Positions 20,554-29,949 of a stretch of DNA of 64,000 bases are shown one piece after another. Made by a program: the position numbers and the translations under genes. This DNA comes from Rickettsia akari str. Hartford (GTDB lineage: Bacteria; Pseudomonadota; Alphaproteobacteria; Rickettsiales; Rickettsiaceae), in NCBI RefSeq assembly GCF_000018205.1, contig NC_009881.1:310001-374000 (forward strand), given 5' to 3'. Under the pieces are notes generated by a model, which was not told where the DNA came from, ran no database searches, and worked only from the letters and a program-made list of their open reading frames with translations. Position 1 is the first letter of the stretch. The number at the start of each line of letters is the position of its first letter.

Positions 20554-21249
20554 ATGAGACAATATAATGATTTATTTAAGATTATTCACCGCGAAGGGTA
20601 TATATTTATTGCTAGCTTTGCATTAGTAAGTTTTTTATTAGCGTCATTTAATGAAAAACTTGGCTGTATTGGATTTATCGCTACTGCTTGGTGTATTTAT
20701 TTTTTCCGTAATCCTGATCGCTTTGTGCCTATAAGTGATGATCTGGTAATAAGTCCTGCAGACGGAATAATTCAAGAAATTAAGGAAGCACTGCCACCCC
20801 AAGAATTAGGTCTTGGTGATGTGGAAATGATTAGAGTTAGTATTTTTCTAAATATTTTTAATGTCCATGTTAATAGAATCCCGGCAAACGGAAAAATTTT
20901 AGCACTTCATTATAATCCTGGAAAGTTTTTTAATGCTTCACTTGATAAAGCTAGTATTTATAATGAACGTCAATCAGTATTAATGGAAACTGATAAAGGG
21001 CAGAAAATCGTTTTTGTTCAAATAGCAGGACTGATAGCAAGGCGTATAGTTTGTGATTTAGAAGAGGGGAATGAAGTTAAAACGGGTGAGCGATACGGTA
21101 TAATTCGTTTTGGTAGCAGAGTAGATGTTTATCTACCGTTGAAAACAGCTTTATTAGTGAGTAAAGGGCAGACTGCTATAGGCGGTGAAACTATCATTGC
21201 TGATTTTGGACGTAAAAAGATAGCAGAATTTAAGTTTGAGAGAAGATAG
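20554..21249 (+). CDS. psd: Phosphatidylserine decarboxylase proenzyme (short form)
   Basis: Makes phosphatidylethanolamine from phosphatidylserine at the inner membrane. The 231-residue proenzyme has an N-terminal hydrophobic region ([15 protein letters not shown]), the motifs [20 protein letters not shown] and [13 protein letters not shown], and [11 protein letters not shown] near the C-terminus. Self-cleavage between Gly and Ser in FGSR would give a small alpha subunit with a pyruvoyl group. A Shine-Dalgarno (AGGGAG) precedes the ATG. Followed by pssA, which makes its substrate. Confidence 0.93.
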   Translation: MRQYNDLFKIIHREGYIFIASFALVSFLLASFNEKLGCIGFIATAWCIYFFRNPDRFVPISDDLVISPADGIIQEIKEALPPQELGLGDVEMIRVSIFLNIFNVHVNRIPANGKILALHYNPGKFFNASLDKASIYNERQSVLMETDKGQKIVFVQIAGLIARRIVCDLEEGNEVKTGERYGIIRFGSRVDVYLPLKTALLVSKGQTAIGGETIIADFGRKKIAEFKFERR

Positions 21250-21306
21250 TTAAATATCATACCGTGGGTTTGACCAGCGTCGTTGTGTGGGTCGATGTCA
21301 CCACCT

Positions 21307-21398
21307 TGTCATTCCCGGCGACTTAATCGTTGGATCCAGTAAAATACTAGTATTTTTTATTGTTTGGATGGATACCGTGATCAAGCAATGGTATGACA
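21307..21398. repeat. Palindromic element between psd and pssA
   Basis: Left TGTCATTCCCGGCGACTTAATC, centre TCCAGTAAAATACTAGTATTTT, right GTGATCAAGCAATGGTATGACA. A degraded member of the TGTCATTCC/GATCAAG families. Confidence 0.6.
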
Positions 21399-21414
21399 CT
21401 TGGGAGTATAAAAA

Positions 21415-22182
21415 TTGTTAAAAATTCGTAAATCTATAATAACTAAACCTGTACCTCTAATAAAATTAATTCCCAACTTTATTACGTTGCTTGGTTTAGT
21501 AACCGGTATGAGTTCTTTAAAATTTGCTTTGGATAGCAGATGGGAACTTGCTGTATATTGCATTATAGTAGCGGCAATTGTTGATGGTGTCGACGGTAGA
21601 ATAGCAAGGATGCTAAATGCAGCTAGCCCATTTGGTGCAGAGCTTGATTCATTGTGCGATTTTGCTAATTTTGGTATAGCTCCTGCTTATTTAATATATT
21701 TATGGTCTTTTCAGCAATATGAATATAAGGTATTTTCATCAGCGGTAATGCTATTATTTATAGTGTGTATGGCATTACGTTTAGCTCGCTTTAACGTTGG
21801 TATTTATCAACCGAAACAAGATAGAACAACTGAATATTTTTTTACCGGTGTACCTGCCCCATGTGGTGCTTTACTTGCTTTAACTCCTGTAATGATAGAT
21901 TTTGAAATAGGTACGTTATTAAATATTAATACCCGTACTCACACTATAACAATTAATATATATTTGGCTATTATAGCTTTTCTAATTGCTAGTAGGCTTC
22001 CTACAATCTCAACAAAAAATTTGAGTATTAAACCTGAATATTTATCGCTTGCAATGATTTTAATTGCTATTGCTATTATAAATCTTATCATATATCCATG
22101 GTATTCACTGCCGTTAATTGCAGTTATATATATTCTTTCTATACCAATTTGTTATTTTTTTAAACATAGAGGGTATTGGTGA
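21415..22182 (+). CDS. pssA: CDP-diacylglycerol-serine O-phosphatidyltransferase
   Basis: Integral membrane enzyme that makes phosphatidylserine from CDP-diacylglycerol and serine. The 255 residues have about seven hydrophobic segments and the CDP-alcohol phosphotransferase signature DG(x2)AR(x8)G(x3)D(x3)D, seen as DGRIARMLNAASPFGAELDS then LCDF. TTG at 21415 is taken as start because GGGAG at 21402-21406 is well placed and the first ATG would remove the conserved N-terminal IPNFITLLG region. The stop overlaps the start of emrA. Confidence 0.92.
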   Translation: MLKIRKSIITKPVPLIKLIPNFITLLGLVTGMSSLKFALDSRWELAVYCIIVAAIVDGVDGRIARMLNAASPFGAELDSLCDFANFGIAPAYLIYLWSFQQYEYKVFSSAVMLLFIVCMALRLARFNVGIYQPKQDRTTEYFFTGVPAPCGALLALTPVMIDFEIGTLLNINTRTHTITINIYLAIIAFLIASRLPTISTKNLSIKPEYLSLAMILIAIAIINLIIYPWYSLPLIAVIYILSIPICYFFKHRGYW

Positions 22183-23243
22183 AGTTAATTATGCCGAGTA
22201 TATTACAACAAGCCATCGACAAATATACACGTCATCCATTTACTAAATATGTAACTATTATAGCCTTAATAATATTTATTTATTTGGGATATAGAATTTA
22301 TGTTTGGGCAAATACACAATCCACGGATAATGCCTACATAGATGCAGATATTTCAAATGTTAGTGCTGAAGTTAGCGGTGTTGTCACAAAGTTATTTGTT
22401 ACCGATAATACTAAAGTTAATAAAGGTGATCTGATAGCTGAAATTGACGATAGAGATTATAAGGCAAAGCTTGCAGCACTTGAAGCATCTATTGAAGCTT
22501 GCATAAAAAATATAGAAATTATAGAGCAAAAAACCTCAATAGGGCAGATTAGACTAGAACAAGCGGCTGAAAAATTAAAGCTTACTAAAATAAGCTTTGA
22601 TATTGTGTCAACAGATTTTACTAGAGTGCAGGAATTAAATAAGGCAAAATTTGCTAGTTCTAAAACATTAAATGATTCTAAAAACGCATATCAAAAAGCC
22701 AAAACGGATTATAAACAAGCACAGTTAGATTTAGATATATCTAAGCAACATTTACAACTTCTTGAGCTTGAAAAAGCAGTAGAACAGGAAAAACTTAAAG
22801 AGCTAACGGAAAACAAAAAAGTAACGTTAAGGAGCTTACAAAATACTAAACTTATTGCTATGGTACCCGGTATATTTGGTAATAGTAGTTTAGAAGTCGG
22901 AAATTACATAGTACCGGGTAGGGTGTTGTTTTCTATAGTTCAAGATGATACTATGTACATTCAGGCTAATTTTAAAGAAACACAAATTAAGAAATTTAAG
23001 TCCGGCATGAAAGTCAAAATTGAATTTGATGCTTTGCCTAAAAAAATAATTGACGGGAAAATTCGTAATATTGCTCCTGCTACCGGCTCTAAATTTAGTT
23101 TAATCCCACCCGATAATGCTACAGGTAATTTTACTAAAATCGTACAACGTGTACCTGTTTTAATAGATTTTGAATCCCCAAATGCTAATCTAGTCCCTGG
23201 CATGTCAGCAATGGTATCAATCAGAACCGATCAAAAGACATAA
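22179..23243 (+). CDS. emrA: HlyD/EmrA family membrane-fusion adaptor
   Basis: Periplasmic adaptor linking an inner-membrane exporter to an outer-membrane channel. About 354 residues: one N-terminal transmembrane segment (YVTIIALIIFIYLGYRIYVW), the biotinyl-lipoyl-like hairpin start STDNAYIDADISNVSAEVSG, a long coiled coil (about 95-210) and a C-terminal beta barrel with NLVPGMSAMVSIRT. Starts TTG 22176, GTG 22179 and ATG 22191 are all possible; GTG is favoured by AGAGGG at 22168-22173. It overlaps pssA. No EmrB-type pump is adjacent. Confidence 0.85.
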   Translation: MKLIMPSILQQAIDKYTRHPFTKYVTIIALIIFIYLGYRIYVWANTQSTDNAYIDADISNVSAEVSGVVTKLFVTDNTKVNKGDLIAEIDDRDYKAKLAALEASIEACIKNIEIIEQKTSIGQIRLEQAAEKLKLTKISFDIVSTDFTRVQELNKAKFASSKTLNDSKNAYQKAKTDYKQAQLDLDISKQHLQLLELEKAVEQEKLKELTENKKVTLRSLQNTKLIAMVPGIFGNSSLEVGNYIVPGRVLFSIVQDDTMYIQANFKETQIKKFKSGMKVKIEFDALPKKIIDGKIRNIAPATGSKFSLIPPDNATGNFTKIVQRVPVLIDFESPNANLVPGMSAMVSIRTDQKT

Positions 23244-23353
23244 TTTTCGTCAAAAAATAGCAATAATTATTCTATTAAAAGTACATATTCTAGTATTATT
23301 TACTTATTACTTAAAAAGCTATAGAATATCAGTAATACCAAAAGTAATAATTA

Positions 23354-23674
23354 ATATGTAAAGATATTGAGATCCCAGAAACTAGTCCGCTTGCAAATAT
23401 AAAGAGCGAGAAAGTATTAGATGCGTATAATGTAATAGAAATGCATAACCTAACCACCGAGGAGTATGACGCCTACATAAGAGCAAAATTAATAGAAGAT
23501 GCCGCGGCAATAGCTTGATCTGAAAATTTTGAAAAAGGTAAAGCCGAAGGGAAAGCAGAGCTGATACAAATGATGCTAGAACAAGGTAAAACTGTTCAGC
23601 AAATAATGGAGTTTACAGTGTTAAAGCAGAAATAGAAGAGCTAGAAGCAAAAATAAAAAATTCTAAAGCTAGTT
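23354..23674 (+). mobile_element. Rpn/PD-(D/E)XK transposase C-terminal remnant
   Basis: The translation gives SPLANIKSEKVLDAYNVIEM, then NLTTEEYDAYIRAKLIEDAA followed by an in-frame stop, FEKGKAEGKAELIQMMLEQG and a frame change into a coiled tail (IEELEAKIKNSKAS). This is the C-terminal half of the Rpn recombination-promoting nuclease family, common in rickettsial genomes. The catalytic N-terminal half is absent. Non-functional. Confidence 0.75.
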
Positions 23675-23680
23675 GATTAA

Positions 23681-23884
23681 TTATTTACCGCTTAACTCTG
23701 TTAACTCTTTTTTTAGTTTTTTTACTAAAGTTTGTAATTTTTCGAATTCTTCGCGAGTGACGTAATTACCTTTAATTATTTTATCCTCAATTATGCCACA
23801 GCTTTTATCCGATATACTATTTAAGGCTTTTTGTGCTATGCTACTAGCTCCAATGGCTACTTTTAAAATACTATTTATTTTCAT
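23681..23884 (-). CDS. UbiK/BMFP-family small coiled-coil protein
   Basis: A 67-residue protein. Its C-terminal half (NYVTREEFEKLQTLVKKLKK) matches the VxREEFexLxxxVxKLReE pattern of the UbiK/BMFP (DUF526) family, small trimeric coiled-coil proteins that assist ubiquinone synthesis. The N-terminal half is amphipathic (VAIGASSIAQKALNSISD). The gene overlaps the upstream bolA-like gene by four bases (ATGA), so the two are translationally coupled. Confidence 0.65.
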   Translation of the reverse strand: MKINSILKVAIGASSIAQKALNSISDKSCGIIEDKIIKGNYVTREEFEKLQTLVKKLKKELTELSGK

Positions 23885-24123
23885 ATCACCTCTATAGATA
23901 AAGCATGTAAGCCGCTATTAAATTCATCGGCAAGTAAGTTATTAATAGTGCGGTGACTTATAATTAAGCTTTTTCCATATAATGTTTCTGCAGCAATTCT
24001 TATTTTTATATGGCTGTGAATTCCGTCATAATGACTAGCATGTTTATAGCTTTCATCTATTATTTCTTGAAAATGTGGTTTTAACACACTTAATCTTTCT
24101 TGTATCCTTTCTATGCGGCTCAT
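23881..24123 (-). CDS. BolA-family protein
   Basis: An 80-residue BolA-like protein, with MSRIERIQERLSVLKPHFQE, the conserved SHYDG..SHIKIRIAAETLY core and the helix-turn SHRTINNLLADEF, ending LHALSIEVI. BolA proteins pair with monothiol glutaredoxins in iron-sulphur cluster handling. Conserved His residues in SHYDG and ISHRTIN are present. Which BolA paralogue it represents is not clear. First gene of a two-gene minus-strand unit. Confidence 0.85.
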   Translation of the reverse strand: MSRIERIQERLSVLKPHFQEIIDESYKHASHYDGIHSHIKIRIAAETLYGKSLIISHRTINNLLADEFNSGLHALSIEVI

Positions 24124-24177
24124 ATTTTTATTTCATTTATAGTAAAAATGTCCTAATATCCTTGAGTATATAATTTT

Positions 24178-25395
24178 ATGATAAAAATGGCAATGTCAGA
24201 ATTAATAACGGATTATAAAGATTTACAAGATGAGATAGATAAATTGGAAAAAGGTGTATGTTTTGCTTGTAGATTAGTTAATTATGATGAAATAGAATTT
24301 ATAGAGCATGATAAGCATTTTATAATTGAAGCTTTAGATCAAATCATTGAGGATGTAAGCAAAGAACTTGATATTTTTTCACAGTTTAAGAAAATAAAGA
24401 AAGATAGAATATTATTTATCCTAAATACTACTGATTCTAACTTAATTAAAAATTTTGCTAGAAAATTATATTTATTTTCGCAGCTTTATATTAATGAACA
24501 GAAGCCTGCAATTTATATACATTGTTATATTGCTAGTATTAAATTTCCAAAAGTAAGTAATAATGCTAAAGAAATTGAAAAAACATTAAATATGTTACTT
24601 TCACAAAATAATCATTACTATTACCGTGAATATAACAGTACAGCACATGATTTAGAAAATATAAGAAAATCTAATCTTCAGCTTAACTTATTACGACAAG
24701 CCTTGGCAAAAAATACTATGCGATTTGCTTATCAGCCTATAATAGATCGCAATACCATGAAAGTTCATTATTATGAATGTCTGCTTCGTATACCTTACGA
24801 GAACGGCGTTTATATTTCCGTAGGTCCTATAATCCCTATTGCTGAAAATAAAGGATTAATTTTTGTAATTGATCAAATTGTTTTGGAAATGACTATTAAC
24901 AAACTTGCAAGCAACCCAAACTTAATGTTAGCCGTTAATATTTCAAATATAGGAACAAGCGATGAAGCTTTATGGGAAATAGCAGAAAACTTATTAAAAG
25001 CTCATAATGTTCGAGATCGTTTAATTATTGAAATTACAGAAACTTCTTTCAATGAGAATTATGATAAAATAACTTTATTTATTAATAAACTACGTAAGTA
25101 CGGATGTAAATTTGCATTAGACGATTTTGGCTCGGGTTTTACTTCTTTTAAACAACTTCAAAGCTTACCAATTGATATTATCAAAATTGACGGTAAATAT
25201 GTGCGTAGTATTACAAGTGATATACAAAGTAGGTATTTTGTAGAAAGATTAATTAAAATTTCAGAAGATTTAGGTATTGCAACAGTAGCTGAATTCGTAG
25301 AAAACGGAGAAATAGCCAAATTTTTAATTGATCTAAAAGTCGGTGGGCTACAAGGGAACTTCTATTCCGAAGCAAAATTTGATAGAGCGGAGTAG
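24178..25395 (+). CDS. EAL-domain cyclic-di-GMP phosphodiesterase
   Basis: A 405-residue soluble protein. Residues about 1-160 look like a diverged GGDEF-like domain without the GGDEF motif. Residues about 165-405 form an EAL domain: the motif is ECLLR (E200), followed by VNIS, IEITETSF, ALDDFGSGFTSFKQL, IDIIKIDGKYV and VAEFVENGEI, with QGNF near the end instead of QGY. The metal- and glutamate-base residues appear intact, so hydrolysis of cyclic-di-GMP is likely. It would oppose PleD. Confidence 0.85.
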   Translation: MIKMAMSELITDYKDLQDEIDKLEKGVCFACRLVNYDEIEFIEHDKHFIIEALDQIIEDVSKELDIFSQFKKIKKDRILFILNTTDSNLIKNFARKLYLFSQLYINEQKPAIYIHCYIASIKFPKVSNNAKEIEKTLNMLLSQNNHYYYREYNSTAHDLENIRKSNLQLNLLRQALAKNTMRFAYQPIIDRNTMKVHYYECLLRIPYENGVYISVGPIIPIAENKGLIFVIDQIVLEMTINKLASNPNLMLAVNISNIGTSDEALWEIAENLLKAHNVRDRLIIEITETSFNENYDKITLFINKLRKYGCKFALDDFGSGFTSFKQLQSLPIDIIKIDGKYVRSITSDIQSRYFVERLIKISEDLGIATVAEFVENGEIAKFLIDLKVGGLQGNFYSEAKFDRAE

Positions 25396-25408
25396 TGTAA
25401 ATCTGTCT

Positions 25409-25444
25409 CGTATGTCATTCCCACCTACGCTGGCATGACATACG
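25409..25444. repeat. Short palindrome CGTATGTCATTCC...GGCATGACATACG
   Basis: A compact hairpin of the TGTCATTCC family downstream of the EAL gene, with a 10-base perfect outer stem (CGTATGTCAT/ATGACATACG). Confidence 0.7.
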
Positions 25445-25512
25445 AAGTATAATACTTGACAATCTACATAAAAACCTCTATGCAGAACTCAACTTTCAAT
25501 AATTAAACTTAG

Positions 25513-26949
25513 ATGCTGTTACTTGAATTAAAAAAAACTAATCAAACTTTAGAAACTATACATTTTCTAGGTATCGGCGGCGTTGGAATGAGTGGTATTG
25601 CCGAGATATTACATAATCTAGGTTATAAAGTACAAGGTTCCGATTTAGTAGAAAATTATAATACTAAAAGACTTGAGTCATACGGTATTAAAATATTTTT
25701 AGGACATGCTAAGCAGCACATTACCAATGTTTCGTATGTTGTTATTTCATCGGCAATTAATTCAAATAATCCTGAAATCAAAGAGGCATTAGAGCGTAAA
25801 ATTCCGATTATTAGGCGTGCGGAAATGCTCGCGGAACTTATGAGGTTAAAATGTTCTGTAGCAGTGTCTGGATCGCACGGCAAAACAACTACTACTTCTT
25901 TAATGGCTTGTTTATTTGAGGCAGCCGGTTTATGTCCTACAGTTATTAACGGCGGGATTATAAATAATAAATCGACTAATGCATATCTTGGTTCAAGTAA
26001 TTATTTAATTGCGGAGGCCGATGAATCGGATGCGACGTTTATTCATATTCCATCAACTATTGCGATAATAACTAACATTGACCCTGAACATTTAGATTAT
26101 TATAAAGATTTTGAAACATTAATTGGTGCATTTAAAAGCTTTATTACTAATTTGCCGTTTTACGGTTTTGCCGTTTGTTGTATCGATCATACAATAGTTC
26201 GTAAGTTAGTAGATGATATTACTGAAAGGAAGATTGTTACTTATGGAATCGATTCAGAAGATGCCCATATTATAGCGTTTAATATTAACACTGATATTGC
26301 TTCCTCTACTTTTGACGTAAAAATTAATATACCAAATGTACTAGGTACAACGATTATTGAAAAAATTACCATTCCAACGCCCGGAAGACATAATATTTTA
26401 AATAGTCTTGCTGCAATTGCCGTTGGGATAGAATTAGATTTCGGTATTAAAGCTATTAAAAACGGTTTTAATAATTTTAAAGGAGTGAAAAGGAGATTTA
26501 CTAAAGTAGCTGAATATAATAATGCGGTGGTTATCGATGATTACGCTCATCATCCTGAGGAAATCAAAGCGACGCTTGCTACGGCTCGAAATATAGCCGA
26601 TAAGCAAAACGGTAAAGTTATTGCTATTTTTCAGCCTCATAGATATTCAAGGATGCAGCATTTATTTGATGATTTTATGCGTTGTTTTAATGATGCAGAT
26701 ATGATTTATATTACCGATATATATGCTGCAGGAGAAGAGCCTATAGAAGGGGTTACAGGTCAAAATTTAGTTGATAAGATTACTAAAAATAAGCATCATG
26801 ACCAAGCAAATTTTTTAGCTGAATTAGAGGATGTAGTTGGCGTTATTATAGATAATGCAGCTTCCGGTGATATGATAATTATTATGGGAGCAGGTAATAT
26901 TTCAAGTTTTGCTAATGAATTAGATGAGAGATTGTCATCCCGCACTTGA
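25513..26949 (+). CDS. murC: UDP-N-acetylmuramate-L-alanine ligase
   Basis: Adds L-Ala to UDP-MurNAc, the first step of the peptide stem. The 478 residues contain [18 protein letters not shown], the ATP loop [51 protein letters not shown] and FQPHRYSRM, all diagnostic of MurC. The last few residues (LSSRT) are read from TGTCATCCCGCACTTGAT, the head of a palindromic element, so the native C-terminus may have been replaced. First gene of the wall/division cluster. Confidence 0.96.
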
Positions 26950-26995
26950 TATCCATGAAACAACGTCATAGAAGAAAAAAGATGAAAGTAAAAAT

Positions 26996-27883
26996 ATGTT
27001 AATTTTACCGACAGTAAAGGGCGAGTATCAAAAAGATTATAATTTAAAACATCTGACATGGTTTAAAGTAGGCGGTGATGCTGAAATTTTCTTTAAACCT
27101 TTAGATAGCGAAGATTTAGCAAGTTTCTTAATACAAAATAGACAAAAATTACCTATAACTACTTTTGGTGCAGGCTCAAATATTATTATAAGAGACGGCG
27201 GCATAGAAGGGGTCGTTATAAAACTTGGTCAGAATTTTAGTAATATTGAGTTTATAGATAATCATTTAATAGTAGGTAGCAGCTGTCTTAATTATAATTT
27301 AGCAAAATTCTGTCAAGCAAATGATATTTCCGGTTTTGAGTTTTTAGTAGGTATTCCTGGTACTATCGGTGGTGGTGTTGCTATGAATGCCGGAGCTTAC
27401 GGTTCTGAATTTAAAGATATTATAGTTAGAATAGAAGCTATTGACTTTGCAGGAAATTTTCGAACATTTACTAATGCAGAAAGCGGTTTTAAATATCGTG
27501 GCAATAATTTACCGAAGGATTTAATTATTCTCAAAGCCGTTTTTAAAGTAAATAAAGGAGATAGTGAGAATATATTATTACGGATGAATGAAATAAATAA
27601 CACAAGATCATTGACGCAGCCTATTAAAGAGCGTACGGGCGGTAGTACTTTTGCAAATCCTGAAGGGCTTAAATCTTGGGAACTTATTGACAAAGCAGGG
27701 CTTAGGGGCTATAGAATAGGCGGGGCTTCGATGTCAGAACTTCACTGTAATTTTATGATAAATAATGGTGATGCTACCTCTAAGGATTTAGAAGATTTAG
27801 GTGATTTTGTTCGGCAGAAAGTATTTGAAGATAGTGGCGTTGAATTAAAGTGGGAAATTAAGATAATAGGGAAGTATGTTTAA
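26996..27883 (+). CDS. murB: UDP-N-acetylenolpyruvoylglucosamine reductase
   Basis: FAD enzyme that reduces UDP-GlcNAc-enolpyruvate to UDP-MurNAc. The 295 residues show the type II MurB pattern: HLTWFKVGGDAEIFFKPLD, the FAD-binding GAGSNIIIRDGGIEG, GIPGTIGGGVAMNAGAYG, the FKYRGN block, and GGSTFANPEG, where the catalytic Ser lies. A terminal Glu-containing block (DSGVELKWEIKIIG) completes the fold. Located 46 bases after murC. Confidence 0.96.
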   Translation: MLILPTVKGEYQKDYNLKHLTWFKVGGDAEIFFKPLDSEDLASFLIQNRQKLPITTFGAGSNIIIRDGGIEGVVIKLGQNFSNIEFIDNHLIVGSSCLNYNLAKFCQANDISGFEFLVGIPGTIGGGVAMNAGAYGSEFKDIIVRIEAIDFAGNFRTFTNAESGFKYRGNNLPKDLIILKAVFKVNKGDSENILLRMNEINNTRSLTQPIKERTGGSTFANPEGLKSWELIDKAGLRGYRIGGASMSELHCNFMINNGDATSKDLEDLGDFVRQKVFEDSGVELKWEIKIIGKYV

Positions 27884-27888
27884 AAACC

Positions 27889-27994
27889 GTCATTGCGAGC
27901 AGTCGTAGACTGCGTGGCAATCCAGTAAAACATGCTAATCTATCGCATGTTTTACTGGATTGCTTCGTTAAAACTTATAGTTTTTCTCGCAATG
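27889..27994. repeat. Palindromic element, GTCATTGCGAG..GCAATCCAG type, with 19-bp stem
   Basis: Outer arms GTCATTGCGAG and CTCGCAATGA enclose a perfect 19-base inverted repeat (27917-27935 against 27945-27963, GCAATCCAGTAAAACATGC) with a 9-base loop. Other copies are at 29805, 40212 and 55628, with a half copy at 39043. Confidence 0.85.
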
Positions 27995-28039
27995 AAAAAA
28001 TAAATCACAGGATGAAAATATAGAATAAAAGCAAATAAT

Positions 28040-29002
28040 ATGCAATATCAAACACATTGGATAGAACATTCTGTAGTCAAGATATTAAGTACTACCGGTA
28101 AAAACCATATAGCGTTAGTAGCTGGCGGTATGTCTGCTGAGCGTGAAGTATCATTAGTATCAAGCGAAGGGGTTCAGCAAGCCTTAATTGCATTAGGATA
28201 TAAAGTTACCTTTATTGATATGGGAGCGGATATTGCTGTTAAATTACAAGAAATAAAACCTGATATTGTTTTTAACTGTTTACACGGTACATATGGTGAA
28301 GATGGTTGCTTGCCTGGATTACTTAATATAATGAGGATTCCTTATACTCATAGCGGCGTGTTATCTTCAGCTTTAGCATTTAATAAAATACATTCTAGCA
28401 GTTGGTTTTTCGCGAATAGTATTAATACGGCAGAAAGTATTGTTGTAAGTAAAAGCTATAATATAAACACTGATCCTATGAAACGACCATATGTAATCAA
28501 ACCTCTTACGCAAGGATCAAGTATTGGTGTTGAAGTTATATTTGAAGAAGATGATTTTAACTTTGCCGATTATGATTTTCCTTACGGTGATCAGGTAGTA
28601 ATAGAGCGATATATAAAAGGACGCGAATTTCAAGTAGCGGTATTAAACAGTAAAGCTTTAGGAGCTTTAGAGATTAAATTAATAAAAAATCGTTTCTATG
28701 ATTATGAAACTAAATATACCGAAGGATTTGCTGAACATCTGTGTCCTGCTCCGCTACATGCTAATTTATATGAAAAATTACTTATAGAATCAGAAAAAAT
28801 TTATAAAACAATGAATTGTAAAGGTCCTGCTAGAGCAGAGTTTATTTTAGAAGAGCAGACAAACAAATTATATGCTTTGGAGATAAATACTCACCCAGGT
28901 ATGACTCCTTTATCAATAGTGCCGGAAATTGCAGCTTATGCAGGGATAAATTTTACTAACTTAATTGCAGAAATTATAAAGACGGCAAGCTTTGAATCAT
29001 GA
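28040..29002 (+). CDS. ddlB: D-alanine-D-alanine ligase
   Basis: ATP-grasp enzyme that makes the D-Ala-D-Ala dipeptide. The 320 residues contain [40 protein letters not shown], the ATP-grasp lysine region [20 protein letters not shown], and [20 protein letters not shown] with the metal-binding residues. The stop codon overlaps the ftsQ start as ATGA, so translation is coupled. The VanX-type dipeptidase remnant at 14.8 kb would have acted on its product. Confidence 0.96.
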   Translation: MQYQTHWIEHSVVKILSTTGKNHIALVAGGMSAEREVSLVSSEGVQQALIALGYKVTFIDMGADIAVKLQEIKPDIVFNCLHGTYGEDGCLPGLLNIMRIPYTHSGVLSSALAFNKIHSSSWFFANSINTAESIVVSKSYNINTDPMKRPYVIKPLTQGSSIGVEVIFEEDDFNFADYDFPYGDQVVIERYIKGREFQVAVLNSKALGALEIKLIKNRFYDYETKYTEGFAEHLCPAPLHANLYEKLLIESEKIYKTMNCKGPARAEFILEEQTNKLYALEINTHPGMTPLSIVPEIAAYAGINFTNLIAEIIKTASFES

Positions 29003-29801
29003 GAAAAAAAACGAGCTCCAATAAAAAAAACAAAAAAAAAAAACTAATAATATCTCATTACGCCGAAAATTAGGACTAATTTACAAAAAAGCAATATTAG
29101 GGCTTAAGATTGCTTTAATTATTTTTGTATGTCTATTTGTTTTTACAAAATATTTTGCTGGCATAAAAACCTACTTAACAACAAATATATATCAAACAAC
29201 AACGAAACTTGGGTTTAAACTTGAGAATGTTATCATCGAAGGACAGCAAAATGTCGATGAGCCTACAATATTAAAGGTTTTAAATGCGAATAATGGTAGT
29301 CCTATTTTCGCTCTTAAATTAGATGAAATTAGAAATCATTTAAAGAAAAATAAATGGATCAAGGAAGTATATGTCAGTAGAAGATTACCAAATACGGTAT
29401 ATATAAAATTATTTGAAAGGGAACCTATTGCTATTTGGCAAATTAATAATCAGCTTTTCTTAGTCGATGAAGAAGGTTACGAAATTAGTAAAAATATTCA
29501 ACCTTTTCCTCATTTATTACATGTTGTAGGGGAAGGAGCGAATATCTATGCAGGTAAATTAGTACTAGAGCTGCAGAAATATCCGGCATTAATGAATAAA
29601 GCTTTAGTGGCTATAAGGGTTGGAGATAGAAGGTGGGATTTAAATCTTAAAGGTAATATAAGTATTAAGTTACCTGAAAAAGAGTTTGAAGAAGCATTAA
29701 AGTATGTCGATGCACTAAATAAAGCCAACAAGCTATTTAACCAAAATTATAAGGCTTTGGATTTAAGGGATAAGCACAAGTATTATATTGAGAAGTATTG
29801 A
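28999..29801 (+). CDS. ftsQ: Cell division protein FtsQ, frame broken in a poly-A run
   Basis: Bitopic divisome protein. ATG at 28999 (overlapping the ddlB stop) begins [15 protein letters not shown], then a stop arrives at 29071. Moving one base into another frame after the run of 12 A at 29032-29043 gives an unbroken text to 29801: basic start ([12 protein letters not shown]), transmembrane helix ([17 protein letters not shown]), POTRA domain ([20 protein letters not shown]) and [20 protein letters not shown], as in FtsQ. No other start exists in the long frame before the membrane helix. One extra A restores the gene (about 267 residues). Either slippage rescue, a sequencing error, or early decay. 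Confidence 0.88.
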
Positions 29802-29804
29802 GCA

Positions 29805-29924
29805 TCATCATTGCGAGGAGAATTACGTAGTAATTCGACGAAGCAATCTAGTGAAGAATTCTGATTTACAGAATTTTTTAATTTTTTTCTAGATTGCCAT
29901 GTTGCTTCGCGCCTCGCAATAACG
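29805..29924. repeat. Palindromic element, CATTGCGAGG...CTCGCAAT type
   Basis: Arms CATTGCGAGGAGAATTACG and GCTTCGCGCCTCGCAATAACG enclose GCAATCTAG...CTAGATTGC. It separates ftsQ and ftsA. Confidence 0.75.
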
Positions 29925-29949
29925 TTTTTGGAATAACAAACATAAAACA

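Noticed and set aside
29592..29801. A 69-residue gene downstream of ddlB
   Set aside because: It is the C-terminal part of ftsQ in its native frame.
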